From NCBI GenBank assembly GCA_031553075.1, contig JAVBLX010000069.1, positions 1-64,000 on the forward strand: a stretch of DNA of 64,000 nt, given 5' to 3'. Shown in pieces: positions 1 to 9,261 of this stretch (position 1 is the stretch's first letter; each line of letters begins with the position of its first letter). The stretch is from DIGJ01 sp031553075 (GTDB lineage Bacteria; Bacillota; Clostridia; Lachnospirales; Lachnospiraceae). The translations under genes were made by a program, and so were the position numbers. The notes beneath the pieces were generated by a model. The model saw nothing but the letters and a program-made list of their open reading frames with translations, did no database searches and had not been told where the DNA came from.

Positions 1-62
<62 letters not shown>

Positions 63-336
63 AAAGTGTTTGATTCAGTTTTCACTCAGAAATTAGCTTG
101 GCTAATTTATCCTCGTTTTTTTACTGTTTCTAGGTTGTTCTTTAAAATGTTAATTCCAACGGAATTTTCTTTTTCAAAGAACGGTTCGCGAACCTTTTCA
201 GGTTCCATTAAGATTTTTTAAAAATCTTATAAAAATTCTCTTAAGAATTTTCAAGGTTGTTTCACTGTTCAGTTATCAAGGTTCTAATTAAATATTTCAT
301 GTGTTTTTGCTTTCGCTTGTCGCGTCAGCAAGATAT
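63..336 (-). other. rRNA operon leader region
   Basis: AT-rich non-coding leader between the likely rRNA promoter and the 16S 5' end. It contains short self-complementary stretches (for example the AAGATTTTTTAAAAATCTT area near 212-229), as expected for an rRNA leader with antitermination and processing structures. No ORF or RNA gene is visible in it. Confidence 0.6.
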
Positions 337-365
337 ATCTTAACACATCTGTTTTTCTATGTCAA
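337..365 (-). promoter_or_regulatory. sigma-A promoter for the rRNA operon
   Basis: On the minus strand a perfect -35 TTGACA (complement of 360-365) is followed by a 17-base spacer and the -10 TAAGAT (complement of 337-342). It lies ~270 bases upstream of 16S, a usual leader length. It is also ~45 bases downstream of the tRNA-Ser gene, so the rRNA operon can be transcribed separately or by read-through. Confidence 0.6.
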
Positions 366-409
366 CACTTTTTTAAAAAAAGTTTCAACATTTTTTTCAA
401 GAAAATAAA

Positions 410-497
410 CGGAGAAAGAGGGATTTGAACCCTCGCGCCGCGCAAACGACCTTCACCCTTAGCAGGTGCGCCTCTTCAGCCTCTTGAGTATTTCTCC
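410..497 (-). tRNA. tRNA-Ser (anticodon GCU)
   Basis: An 88-base class II tRNA on the minus strand. The acceptor stem GGAGAAA/TTTCTCC is followed by discriminator G. The anticodon loop CTGCTAA gives anticodon GCT (reads AGC/AGU), a long variable arm typical of serine tRNAs is present, and the T-loop is GGTTCAAATCC. CCA is not encoded. It sits just upstream of the rRNA operon on the same strand. Confidence 0.95.
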
Positions 498-554
498 ACA
501 GTGCTGAACTTAAAGTTCAATATTTTCTTAGTCGCATCATCAGACGCATTATTT

Positions 555-583
555 AGTATAGCAAGGTGGACATACTTTGTCAA
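555..583 (-). promoter_or_regulatory. sigma-A promoter for tRNA-Ser
   Basis: On the minus strand TTGACA (complement of 578-583), a 17-base spacer and TATACT (complement of 555-560) form a near-consensus promoter. It would start transcription about 50 bases upstream of the tRNA-Ser 5' end. Confidence 0.7.
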
Positions 584-740
584 CCCTCTATTTAAACTGT
601 TTTTCAAAATTGAATATTATGAAAAATTATTTATTCTATATATGGTAGATTTTAAAATATAATCCCAAAATTTACACAATATATATTGAATAGAAATATT
701 TATTAAAACTAAAAATAGGGGTTTTACAGCTGAATAAATT

Positions 741-1292
741 CTAATTTCTTCTATATTCCTCCATTGCGGTGTCATATAAATTATTTCCTACACTGTCTAT
801 CACAACGATAACAGGAAAGTTTTCTACATATAATTTTCGTATAGCCTCTGTACCCAAATCTTCATAATCCACTAGTTCTGATTTCTTAATACATTTGGAA
901 AGCAAAGCACCCGCCCCACCTACTGCTGCAAAATATATGCTGTCATTTTTCATAATTGCATCAATCACTTCTTTGCTACGTCTACCTTTTCCTATCATAC
1001 CGCATAATCCATTCTCTAATAACAAAGGAGTATATTTATCCATACGGCTGCTTGTAGTTGGTCCAGCTGATCCAATTACTTGTCCCGCCCTTGCCGGTGT
1101 CGGGCCTAAATAATAGATAATATTATTATTTAAGTCAATAGGAATCTCTTTTCCTTCCAGCATAGTTTCGTATAATCTTTTGTGTGCTGCATCCCTTGCT
1201 GTATAAATGACCCCTGTTAGATAGACATAATCTCCAGCCTTTAATGTTTTGCATATTTCTTTATTCATAGGAACTTTTATATACTTATCCAC
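741..1292 (-). CDS. Fumarate hydratase class I, beta subunit (L(+)-tartrate dehydratase-type)
   Basis: A 183-residue protein matching the C-terminal (beta) half of class I iron-sulfur fumarase. It reversibly hydrates fumarate to L-malate together with the alpha subunit encoded just upstream. The hallmark GPTTSSRMDKYTP (about residues 77-89) followed by GLCGMIGKG is the conserved substrate-site segment of the family. Split alpha/beta genes are usual in Clostridia and archaea. The start is GTG at 1292 with a GAGG ribosome site upstream. The alpha gene ends 169 bases upstream, so co-transcription is likely. Tartrate dehydratase is an alternative substrate assignment; fumarase fits better with a malic enzyme also present in the window. 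Confidence 0.9.
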   Translation of the reverse strand: MDKYIKVPMNKEICKTLKAGDYVYLTGVIYTARDAAHKRLYETMLEGKEIPIDLNNNIIYYLGPTPARAGQVIGSAGPTTSSRMDKYTPLLLENGLCGMIGKGRRSKEVIDAIMKNDSIYFAAVGGAGALLSKCIKKSELVDYEDLGTEAIRKLYVENFPVIVVIDSVGNNLYDTAMEEYRRN

Positions 1293-1461
1293 TATAATAC
1301 CTCATTCTTTTATATATTATCCACTTTTCATAGCAGTAAACCACTTTTTTTATAAACCACTTCACTCGTTTTACAAGATTATCATAATATTCAAGTACAT
1401 CCTAATTAACAATCCCTTTATAAAGTTAACATCATAAATTAGTTAGTGATACTTATGTATT

Positions 1462-2319
1462 TTAAATTACCCTTGTAACATGTCGGTTTACATGACAGCA
1501 AATATTAACAGCTACTGGAAGACCTGCTATATGAGTGGGATACGTTTCTATATTTAATCCAAGAGCTGTGGTTGAACCACCTAAACCACCGGGACCAATG
1601 CCAAGCTTATTCACAGTCTCCAAAAGCTCTTCCTCTAACTCCCTGATATGAGGTAATTCCGAATGCTTAGTAATATCCCTGGTTAATGCTCTCTTAGCCA
1701 AATAGGTACATTTTTCAAAACTGCCGCCAATTCCTACACCTATTACGATTGGTGGGCAAGCATTTGGGCCAGCCAATTTAACGCTCTCTATTACTGCTGC
1801 TTTTACACCCTCTGTCCCATCAGAAGGTTTTAACATATAGACCCTACTCATATTTTCACTGCCAAACCCTTTTGGTGCTACCGTTATTTCTATATTGTCA
1901 CCTGATACAATTTCATAATGAATAATCCCTGGCGTGTTATCTTTTGTATTTTCACGAATAAGAGGATCCTTTACTACGGATTTCCTTAAATATCCCTCTT
2001 CATATCCTTGACGGATACCTTGATTTATGGCATCCTCCAAATTCATTCCATCAATATGAACATTTTGTCCCACTTTAAGAAATATAATTGCCATACCTGT
2101 ATCCTGACAAATAGGAATTGAATCCTCCACAGCAATTACCTGATTTTCCACTAATTGCTCTAATATCTGTTTTCCAAGAGGCGATTTTTCTTCTGAAATA
2201 CTATTTTCAATCGCATTTCTCACATCATATGTTAACTGAATATTTGCTTCGATGCACATTTCTTTTATATTTTTAATAATTTCATCTGTTTGAATAACTC
2301 TTATATTAGAAATACTCAT
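1462..2319 (-). CDS. Fumarate hydratase class I, alpha subunit
   Basis: A 285-residue protein matching the N-terminal (alpha) half of class I fumarase, which carries the catalytic [4Fe-4S] cluster. Three Cys positions fit the known ligands: Cys71 in ICQDTGMA, Cys188 in GPNACPP and Cys274/275 near the C terminus in NICCHVNRH. It pairs with the beta subunit downstream. ATG start at 2319 has AAGGAG eight bases upstream. The enzyme would be oxygen-sensitive, which suits an anaerobe. Tartrate dehydratase alpha cannot be excluded from sequence alone. Confidence 0.92.
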   Translation of the reverse strand: MSISNIRVIQTDEIIKNIKEMCIEANIQLTYDVRNAIENSISEEKSPLGKQILEQLVENQVIAVEDSIPICQDTGMAIIFLKVGQNVHIDGMNLEDAINQGIRQGYEEGYLRKSVVKDPLIRENTKDNTPGIIHYEIVSGDNIEITVAPKGFGSENMSRVYMLKPSDGTEGVKAAVIESVKLAGPNACPPIVIGVGIGGSFEKCTYLAKRALTRDITKHSELPHIRELEEELLETVNKLGIGPGGLGGSTTALGLNIETYPTHIAGLPVAVNICCHVNRHVTRVI

Positions 2320-2350
2320 TTAAGGATACTCCTTTTTGATTTAATGATAA

Positions 2351-2929
2351 TTATTTGATTTTTAAATTACTCTTGGCTAATTTATTGATAATCTTCAGAT
2401 AAACTTTTTTCATCTCTTCTTCTGAAACATAATCTTCTATCTCTTCAATATTAATCCACTTTACCCCACTATTTTCATCCTCCTTTACATATAAAGGATC
2501 TTCTTCCCTGGCAATTAAAAAGTAAGTTATATTTAGATGTAAATGAGGTGGTACATATTTCCCTCTTTTAAAATGGCCAATTGTAGTAAGAATGTCAACG
2601 CTAATAATATCTTCCATCAATGGTTCTACATTCACAACACCCGTTTCTTCCTGTACCTCTCTTAGTGCAACAGATAACAAATCTGCCTCTTTATCTGCAT
2701 GTCCACCAATCCAGGACCAGGAATTATAAATATTGTGATGTACCATAAGCAGTTTTGTCTTATCTTCATTTATTGTAAACCCAGATGCTGTTATATGAAA
2801 TAATTCTGTTTCCCTATCAAATATTTTCTCTTTATAATCCCTTGTTAACTGGAGAATAATTCTTTTATCTGTCTCTTCTTGTTCACAAGTAGTTCTAAAC
2901 TTTTCTAAATTTGATAAAAAATGATTCAT
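2351..2929 (-). CDS. NUDIX hydrolase
   Basis: A 192-residue cytoplasmic pyrophosphohydrolase of unknown substrate. The Nudix box is intact at about residues 75-98 (GGHADKEADLLSVALREVQE then ETG), giving the metal-binding REVQEE. About 45 residues precede the Nudix fold and could help select the substrate. The start codon ATG at 2929 has GGAG upstream. It lies 31 bases upstream of the fumarase alpha gene on the same strand and may head that transcript. The family covers nucleotide-sugar, ADP-ribose and oxidised nucleotide hydrolysis; nothing here decides between them. Confidence 0.88.
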   Translation of the reverse strand: MNHFLSNLEKFRTTCEQEETDKRIILQLTRDYKEKIFDRETELFHITASGFTINEDKTKLLMVHHNIYNSWSWIGGHADKEADLLSVALREVQEETGVVNVEPLMEDIISVDILTTIGHFKRGKYVPPHLHLNITYFLIAREEDPLYVKEDENSGVKWINIEEIEDYVSEEEMKKVYLKIINKLAKSNLKIK

Positions 2930-3112
2930 AGTGTCTCCAATCCATATTATATCAATGATTTTCTACTTAATTTTTTTATCTGATTTTCCAACTGGCCTTT
3001 AAACCTGTGCTCCCGATATTTTATACCTGGAATACAGCAAACTATTGAAAACACTAGCTTTTCCCATGAATCGCTTGGTTTAAACTTGTTTTTATCCTGA
3101 TTCTACCCGAAA

Positions 3113-3164
3113 AAAGGTGTCGTACAGATATCAAATTCCACATTCTGACCTGTACAACACCTTT
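3113..3164 (-). terminator. Rho-independent terminator after gyrA
   Basis: Inverted arms (AAAGGTGT-c-GTACAG and CTGTAC-a-ACACCTTT) form a long stem with a ~23-base loop. On the minus strand the stem is followed by a run of six T. It lies 14 bases beyond the gyrA stop and would end the dnaA-to-gyrA gene series. Confidence 0.75.
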
Positions 3165-3177
3165 ATGCTAATAAACT

Positions 3178-5772
3178 CTATTCTTCCTCTGTCTCATTCA
3201 AGCCATCTGCCATCTCAGTCATATCTTCTTCCTCAGCACTCTCATACTGAAATGATCTCTGAACCCCTTCGGCGGAAATTTCTTGATCCTCTTCCAAAAT
3301 TTGTTCTTCAATGGCAATATTCGGATCACTTTCACGAACCTTAGCAATACTGGCAATCTTAATAGACTTATCAGAATCCAGACTCATAAGTTTTACACCA
3401 GAAGTAATTCTTCCAATTTCGGAAATTTGACTGCATTCAATCCGGATTACAATTCCTTCTGTCGTAATCATCATGACTTCATTATTTTCATTAACGGCTT
3501 TTACACCAACTACATTACCAGTTTTCCCGGTAATCTTATAACATTTGACACCTTTTCCGCCGCGGCGTTGAATTGTAAATTCTTCAATTGAGGTACGTTT
3601 TCCAAGACCATATTCGGAAACTAGAAGTAAATATTCACCCTGGGTATTTAACTGCATTCCGATGATTTCATCATCATAAGACAGATTCATACCAATAACA
3701 CCCATGGAAGTTCTTCCGGTTGGTCGTACGTCATTTTCATCAAAACGTATACATTGTCCGTTTTTGGTTACCAGGAATATATCTTTTTGCTTATCTGTTA
3801 CCTTTACTTCAATCAAATCATCATCTTCCCGCAGATTAATTGCCTGAAGACCTGTCTTCCGAATATTGGCATATTCTCGGATTGGTGTTTTCTTTACAAT
3901 TCCATTTTTGGTAGCCATAAATAAATATTTTTCATCTTCAAATTCTTTTACCGTAATGACTGCGGTTATTTTTTCTTCTGGCAGAAGCTGCAAAAGATTT
4001 ACAATGGCGGTACCTCTTGCAGTACGTCCGGATTCAGGAATTTCATAGGCTTTTAACCGATATACACGTCCCTTATTGGTAAAGAATAATACATAATGAT
4101 GAGTGGTTGTCATAAACAAATCCTCAATATAATCTTCATCAATGGTCTGCATTCCTTTGATACCTTTTCCACCACGATTCTGGCTCTTAAAATTATCAAC
4201 AGTCATCCGCTTGATATAACCAAGCTTTGTCATAGTAATTACGGTATTCTCTCTTGGAATTAAATCTTCCATGGAAATGTCAAATTCATCAAAGCCAATG
4301 GAGGTTCTTCTCTCATCACCAAATTTATCACGAATTACGATGATTTCTTCCCTTATTACAGCAAGAAGTAATTTGCGGTCTGCTAAAATTGCTCGAAACT
4401 CTTCGATTTTCTTCATCAACTCAGCGTATTCCGCTTCTAATCTTTCCCTTTCCAAACCGGTTAATGCACGAAGACGCATATCAACAATCGCTTGTGACTG
4501 TGCTTCAGACAGCTGGAAGGTCTCTATTAAAGTTGTTTTTGCTTCCTGAACATTTTTAGAAGCACGAATAATACGAATTACTTCATCAATATGATCCAGA
4601 GCAATTAATAAGCCTTGTAATATATGGGCTCTTTCTTCTGCTTTATTTAAATCATATTGGGTTCTTCTGGTTACAACCTCTTCCTGGTGCTTTAGATAGA
4701 ACTGAAGCATCTGTAAAAGATTCATAACCATTGGTTCTTGATTTACCAAAGCCAACATGATTACACCAAAGGTATCCTGAAGCTGGGTGTGTTTATACAA
4801 CTGGTTTAGAACTACATTTGGATTGGCATCCCGACGCAATTCAATACAAATACGCATACCTTGACGATCGGACTCGTCCCTTAGCTCTGTGATTCCATCA
4901 ACTTTTTTATCTCTATGTAATTCAGCGATTTTTTCAATTAATCTTGCTTTATTTACCATGTAGGGAAGTTCTGTAACTACAATACGGTTTTTACCATTTG
5001 GCATAGCCTCAATATCGGTTATGGCACGAACTCTAATTTTGCCACGACCAGTACGATATGCTTCTTCAATACCTCTAGTGCCTAAAATAGTGGCTCCGGT
5101 AGGGAAGTCTGGCCCTTTTACAATGGGGAGTATTTCCTCCAGAGTGGTTTCTCTGTCTTCTTCTACATTATTATCTATAATTCTCACAACCGCATTGATT
5201 ATTTCCCTCAAATTGTGAGGTGGTATATTCGTTGCCATTCCTACTGCGATACCAGAGGTACCATTTACCAGAAGGTTTGGATATCTGGATGGCAATACAT
5301 CCGGCTCTTTTTCGGTTTCGTCAAAGTTCGGAGAAAAATCAACTGTATTTTTATTAATATCAGCAAGCATTTCCATGGAAATCTTACTTAACCGAGCCTC
5401 TGTATAACGCATGGCCGCTGCACCATCACCATCCACAGAACCAAAGTTTCCATGTCCATCTACCAATGGATAACGGGTAGACCATTCCTGTGCAAGATTT
5501 ACTAAAGCACCATAAATGGAACTGTCACCATGGGGGTGAAATTTACCCATAGTATCTCCGACAATACGGGCACACTTACGATGTGGCTTGTCCGGACCAT
5601 TATTCAGCTCGATCATTGCATATAAAATTCTTCTCTGCACCGGTTTCAGACCATCTCTTACATCCGGCAAGGCACGAGAAGCAATAACAGACATGGCATA
5701 ATCAATGTATGATGTTTCCATGGTTTTCTTAAGGTCTACTTCCTGTACCTTATCAAAGATATTTTCATCCAT
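3178..5772 (-). CDS. gyrA: DNA gyrase subunit A
   Basis: An 864-residue breakage-reunion subunit of gyrase (usual length 800-880), which introduces negative supercoils with GyrB. The active-site tyrosine is Tyr123 in AMRYTEARL. The quinolone-determining region reads HPHGDSSIYGAL with Ser at 84, the wild-type sensitive residue. The C-terminal beta-pinwheel carries the gyrase-specific GyrA-box QRRGGKG, which separates it from ParC. An acidic tail ends the protein. It lies 58 bases downstream of gyrB on the same strand, in the standard origin-proximal order. Confidence 0.98.
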   Translation of the reverse strand: MDENIFDKVQEVDLKKTMETSYIDYAMSVIASRALPDVRDGLKPVQRRILYAMIELNNGPDKPHRKCARIVGDTMGKFHPHGDSSIYGALVNLAQEWSTRYPLVDGHGNFGSVDGDGAAAMRYTEARLSKISMEMLADINKNTVDFSPNFDETEKEPDVLPSRYPNLLVNGTSGIAVGMATNIPPHNLREIINAVVRIIDNNVEEDRETTLEEILPIVKGPDFPTGATILGTRGIEEAYRTGRGKIRVRAITDIEAMPNGKNRIVVTELPYMVNKARLIEKIAELHRDKKVDGITELRDESDRQGMRICIELRRDANPNVVLNQLYKHTQLQDTFGVIMLALVNQEPMVMNLLQMLQFYLKHQEEVVTRRTQYDLNKAEERAHILQGLLIALDHIDEVIRIIRASKNVQEAKTTLIETFQLSEAQSQAIVDMRLRALTGLERERLEAEYAELMKKIEEFRAILADRKLLLAVIREEIIVIRDKFGDERRTSIGFDEFDISMEDLIPRENTVITMTKLGYIKRMTVDNFKSQNRGGKGIKGMQTIDEDYIEDLFMTTTHHYVLFFTNKGRVYRLKAYEIPESGRTARGTAIVNLLQLLPEEKITAVITVKEFEDEKYLFMATKNGIVKKTPIREYANIRKTGLQAINLREDDDLIEVKVTDKQKDIFLVTKNGQCIRFDENDVRPTGRTSMGVIGMNLSYDDEIIGMQLNTQGEYLLLVSEYGLGKRTSIEEFTIQRRGGKGVKCYKITGKTGNVVGVKAVNENNEVMMITTEGIVIRIECSQISEIGRITSGVKLMSLDSDKSIKIASIAKVRESDPNIAIEEQILEEDQEISAEGVQRSFQYESAEEEDMTEMADGLNETEEE

Positions 5773-5830
5773 TTACTATTTTACCTCATTTCTTCACTAT
5801 TTACAGACTTGCCTGTGAATAGTAACCAGT

Positions 5831-7741
5831 TTAGATATCTAAGTTACGAACATATTTTGCATTCTCTTCAATAAATTCACGTCTTGGTTCTACTTTATCT
5901 CCCATTAAGGTTGTAAAGGTTAAGTCGATTTCTGTTTCGGATTCTTCGTCCATGGTTACTCTTAGAAGGACTCTTCTTTCCGGGTCCATCGTGGTTTCCC
6001 ACAACTGTTCTGCATCCATCTCACCAAGACCTTTATATCGCTGAATTTTGTTGTTGGTATCACGCCCAACTTCACCTAAAATGGTATCTAACTCTGCATC
6101 ATTATAGGCATACCAGACATTTTTTCCTTTTTCCAGCTTATAAAGAGGTGGCTGTGCCAAATAAACATATCCCTGTCTAATAAGCTCCGGCATAAAGCGG
6201 TAAAGGAAGGTAAGGAGCAGAGTACTAATGTGAGCACCATCTACGTCCGCATCTGTCATAATGATAATTTTATGATATCTTAATTTTGAAATATCAAAAT
6301 CTTCGGATATTCCCGTACCAAACGCAGTAATCATAGCTTTTATTTCAGCATTTACTAAAATTTTATCCAGTCTTGCTTTTTCTACATTTAATATCTTTCC
6401 ACGAAGTGGAAGAATTGCCTGAGTTGCTCTGGAACGGGCGGTTTTTGCACTTCCTCCCGCAGAATCTCCCTCTACGATGTAGATTTCACAATTTTTTGGA
6501 TTTTTATCTGAACAGTCTGCCAGCTTACCTGGTAAACTCATTCCTTCTAGAGCTGTCTTTCTTCTGGTTAAATCTCTGGCCTTTCTGGCAGCATCTCTGG
6601 CTCTTTGAGCAAGTACTGCTTTTTCACAGATTATTTTTGCAGTAGATGGATTTTGTTCCAGGAAGTAAGTAAGTTGCTCGGTTACAATATTTTCTACTGC
6701 ACCTCTTGCTTCACTATTTCCTAATTTTTGCTTCGTTTGTCCTTCAAACTGAGGATCCATAATCTTGATACTTATAATTGCCGAAAGACCTTCTCTAATA
6801 TCTTCACCACTTAAGTTTTGTTCATTATCTTTTAAATATTTCTGGCTTCTGGCGTAATCATTAAAGGTTTTGGTTAAAGCATTTTTAAAACCAATTAAAT
6901 GAGTTCCACCTTCCGGTGTGGTAATATTATTTACAAAACTATAGCAGCCTTCGGTATAGGAGCTGTTGTGCTGCATAGCTACTTCGACATAAACATCATT
7001 CTTTTCACCTTCACAGTAAATAATATTTTCATAAATAGGATCCTTGTGACGATTTAAATAAGCCACATATTCTTTAATTCCGCCTTCATAATGGAATTCT
7101 CTTACTTTTGGTTCTTCCATTCTCTTGTCAGTTAGACTAATTCTGATTCCTTTTGTTAAAAAGGCCATTTCACGAAGTCTCTGTCGTAAGGTATCATAGT
7201 CATATACTGTTTCTTCAAAAATTTCTTTATCTGGTAAAAAGGAAACATGGGTACCATTTAAATCCGACTCTCCCACTTCCTTCAGCGGATACATTACTTT
7301 TCCTCTTTCGTAGCGCTGTTTATACATTTTTCCTTCTGTATGGATGGTTACCTCCAGCCATTCCGATAAAGCATTTACAACAGATGCACCTACACCATGA
7401 AGTCCGCCGGAAACCTTATACCCGCCACCGCCAAATTTTCCTCCTGCATGCAGAATAGTAAATACAACTTCTACGGCCGGGAGTCCTGCTTTTTGATTGA
7501 TGCCTACGGGAATACCACGACCATTATCGATAACTGTAATAGAATTATCTTCATTGATTGTCACATGAATATTGGTACAATATCCAGCTAACGCTTCATC
7601 GACAGCATTATCTACAATCTCATATACTAAATGATGAAGTCCTTTTAATGAAGTGCTTCCAATATACATTCCCGGTCTTTTTCTTACCGCTTCCAAACCC
7701 TCTAATATCTGAATCTGGTCAGCACCATAATCTTGACTCAT
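5831..7741 (-). CDS. gyrB: DNA gyrase subunit B
   Basis: A 636-residue ATPase subunit of gyrase, the usual length for Gram-positive GyrB. A GHKL ATPase fold opens the protein (VDNAVDEALAG, DNGRGIPVG, GGLHGVGASVVNALS). The TOPRIM domain has EGDSAGGSAK and the metal-binding DADVDGAHI. The C terminus has the QRYKGLGEM segment. ATG at 7741 is preceded by AGGAGG. recF ends 35 bases upstream, so recF-gyrB-gyrA probably form one transcript. Confidence 0.98.
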   Translation of the reverse strand: MSQDYGADQIQILEGLEAVRKRPGMYIGSTSLKGLHHLVYEIVDNAVDEALAGYCTNIHVTINEDNSITVIDNGRGIPVGINQKAGLPAVEVVFTILHAGGKFGGGGYKVSGGLHGVGASVVNALSEWLEVTIHTEGKMYKQRYERGKVMYPLKEVGESDLNGTHVSFLPDKEIFEETVYDYDTLRQRLREMAFLTKGIRISLTDKRMEEPKVREFHYEGGIKEYVAYLNRHKDPIYENIIYCEGEKNDVYVEVAMQHNSSYTEGCYSFVNNITTPEGGTHLIGFKNALTKTFNDYARSQKYLKDNEQNLSGEDIREGLSAIISIKIMDPQFEGQTKQKLGNSEARGAVENIVTEQLTYFLEQNPSTAKIICEKAVLAQRARDAARKARDLTRRKTALEGMSLPGKLADCSDKNPKNCEIYIVEGDSAGGSAKTARSRATQAILPLRGKILNVEKARLDKILVNAEIKAMITAFGTGISEDFDISKLRYHKIIIMTDADVDGAHISTLLLTFLYRFMPELIRQGYVYLAQPPLYKLEKGKNVWYAYNDAELDTILGEVGRDTNNKIQRYKGLGEMDAEQLWETTMDPERRVLLRVTMDEESETEIDLTFTTLMGDKVEPRREFIEENAKYVRNLDI

Positions 7742-7776
7742 AAATTTCCTCCTAAGACTAAAAATTATTTTAGAAA

Positions 7777-8874
7777 CTATTCAGTGCTATTATTTTCTTC
7801 TGCTACAGTTCCTTCAACTACTTTGTATACTTTATTTATCTTAATCCGATTGCTGATGAATTCTTCCAATCCAGTACAAGTTACAATGGTCTGGATTCCT
7901 TTAATACTTTCCAGCAGGTAATTCTGCCGATTCCGATCCAACTCGGATAATACATCATCCAGCAATAAAATAGGATTTTGTCTGGTTGTTTGTTTTAGTA
8001 ATTCAATTTCCGACAGCTTCAGGGATAATGCAGCGGTTCTCTGCTGTCCTTGTGAACCATATTTTCGTATATCAATTTCTTTTATTAAAAATAGAATATC
8101 ATCTCGATGAGGGCCTATATGTGAGACTTTAAAATTCAAATCCCGCTCCAGAGAATTTTTTAACTTTTCTTCAAATTCTTCTTCGCTGACGTTTGCCTCA
8201 TATTCAATAAATAGTTCTTCTTTTCCACCTGATAGTTTTTTATGTATATAAAAAATGATTTCATTCAGCTGCTTAATAAATTCTCTACGGCTCTTTATAA
8301 TCTGTTTTCCATAATAAACCAATTGTTCATCCCATATACTGAGTGTATCCAACAATTCTTTTCTAAAACCTATCTGTTTCAATAAATTATTTCTTTGCAC
8401 AAGAATTTTATTATATTTGCCAAGATTATAGAGATATATTTTATCCAGCTGGCATAATTCCATGTCTATAAATCTTCTTCTTTCTCCCGGACCATTTTTA
8501 ATAATACTTAGATCCTCAGGAGAAAAAAAGACGACATGGACCATCCCAATTAATTCCCCTGATTTTCGGATTGGAATTCCATCAATCGCAATTCCTTTTG
8601 ACTTATTTTTCTTTATATGCATGTCAATAGTATGATTCATTCCATCCTTTTCAACCTTTAAACGAATATGGGATTCGCTTTTTTCCATCTGAATCACTTC
8701 TTTGTCTTTACTGCCCTTATGTGATTTTGTGGTGGTTGTAATATAAATAGCCTCTAATATATTAGTCTTACCCTGGGCATTGTCGCCATATAATATATTC
8801 GTTTCTGGATGGAAGCTCATAGACAAAAAATCATAATTTCTAAAATTGCTTAATTCAATGGATTTGATTATCAT
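7777..8874 (-). CDS. recF: DNA replication and repair protein RecF
   Basis: A 365-residue SMC/ABC-like ATPase that loads RecA at single-strand gaps with RecO and RecR. The Walker A motif is GDNAQGKT (residues 30-37). The ABC signature region is SQGQQRTAALSLKL and Walker B/D-loop is PILLLDDVLSELD. It lies between yaaA (5-base gap) and gyrB, the conserved order near oriC. Confidence 0.97.
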   Translation of the reverse strand: MIIKSIELSNFRNYDFLSMSFHPETNILYGDNAQGKTNILEAIYITTTTKSHKGSKDKEVIQMEKSESHIRLKVEKDGMNHTIDMHIKKNKSKGIAIDGIPIRKSGELIGMVHVVFFSPEDLSIIKNGPGERRRFIDMELCQLDKIYLYNLGKYNKILVQRNNLLKQIGFRKELLDTLSIWDEQLVYYGKQIIKSRREFIKQLNEIIFYIHKKLSGGKEELFIEYEANVSEEEFEEKLKNSLERDLNFKVSHIGPHRDDILFLIKEIDIRKYGSQGQQRTAALSLKLSEIELLKQTTRQNPILLLDDVLSELDRNRQNYLLESIKGIQTIVTCTGLEEFISNRIKINKVYKVVEGTVAEENNSTE

Positions 8875-8879
8875 GGCAA

Positions 8880-9092
8880 TTACATTTTCTGAATCTGAAA
8901 TTCCTTGTTATCAAATTCAAAACGGTCTCCATCATACAGTTTTTTTCCTCGCTGAAATTCGGTTCCTCCGTTTACTTTTACCAAACCATCTTGAACTACG
9001 AATTTAGCATCGACACCAGATTCCACAAGGTTGGCAAGCTTTAGTGCTTGCCCTAGCTTTATAAAATCATCTTTGATCTGCAATACTTCCAT
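8880..9092 (-). CDS. yaaA: S4-domain RNA-binding protein YaaA
   Basis: A 70-residue protein consisting of a single S4 RNA-binding domain (IKLGQALKLANLVESG, then GLVKVNG and R-GKKLYDGD). The family sits between dnaN and recF in most Firmicutes and is linked to ribosome assembly. The five-base gap to recF suggests translational coupling. The ribosome-binding site is weak. Confidence 0.93.
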   Translation of the reverse strand: MEVLQIKDDFIKLGQALKLANLVESGVDAKFVVQDGLVKVNGGTEFQRGKKLYDGDRFEFDNKEFQIQKM

Positions 9093-9261
9093 AAGTTTAC
9101 CAATCTGCGCTTGCGATATGCGCTTAAATCATTGAGTTAAATTCGCTTTTTTAATTCAACTCTTAAATAATTTTTTATTATGTCAATAACCTCGGTATAA
9201 TAAATCTATGAGGAGAATAATACATTTTTTAATTTATCAATTTTCTTATTGCTTTCTTTTA

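Noticed and set aside
4271..4549. Plus-strand ORFs inside gyrA and gyrB
   Set aside because: Antisense to highly conserved gyrase genes and without ribosome sites.
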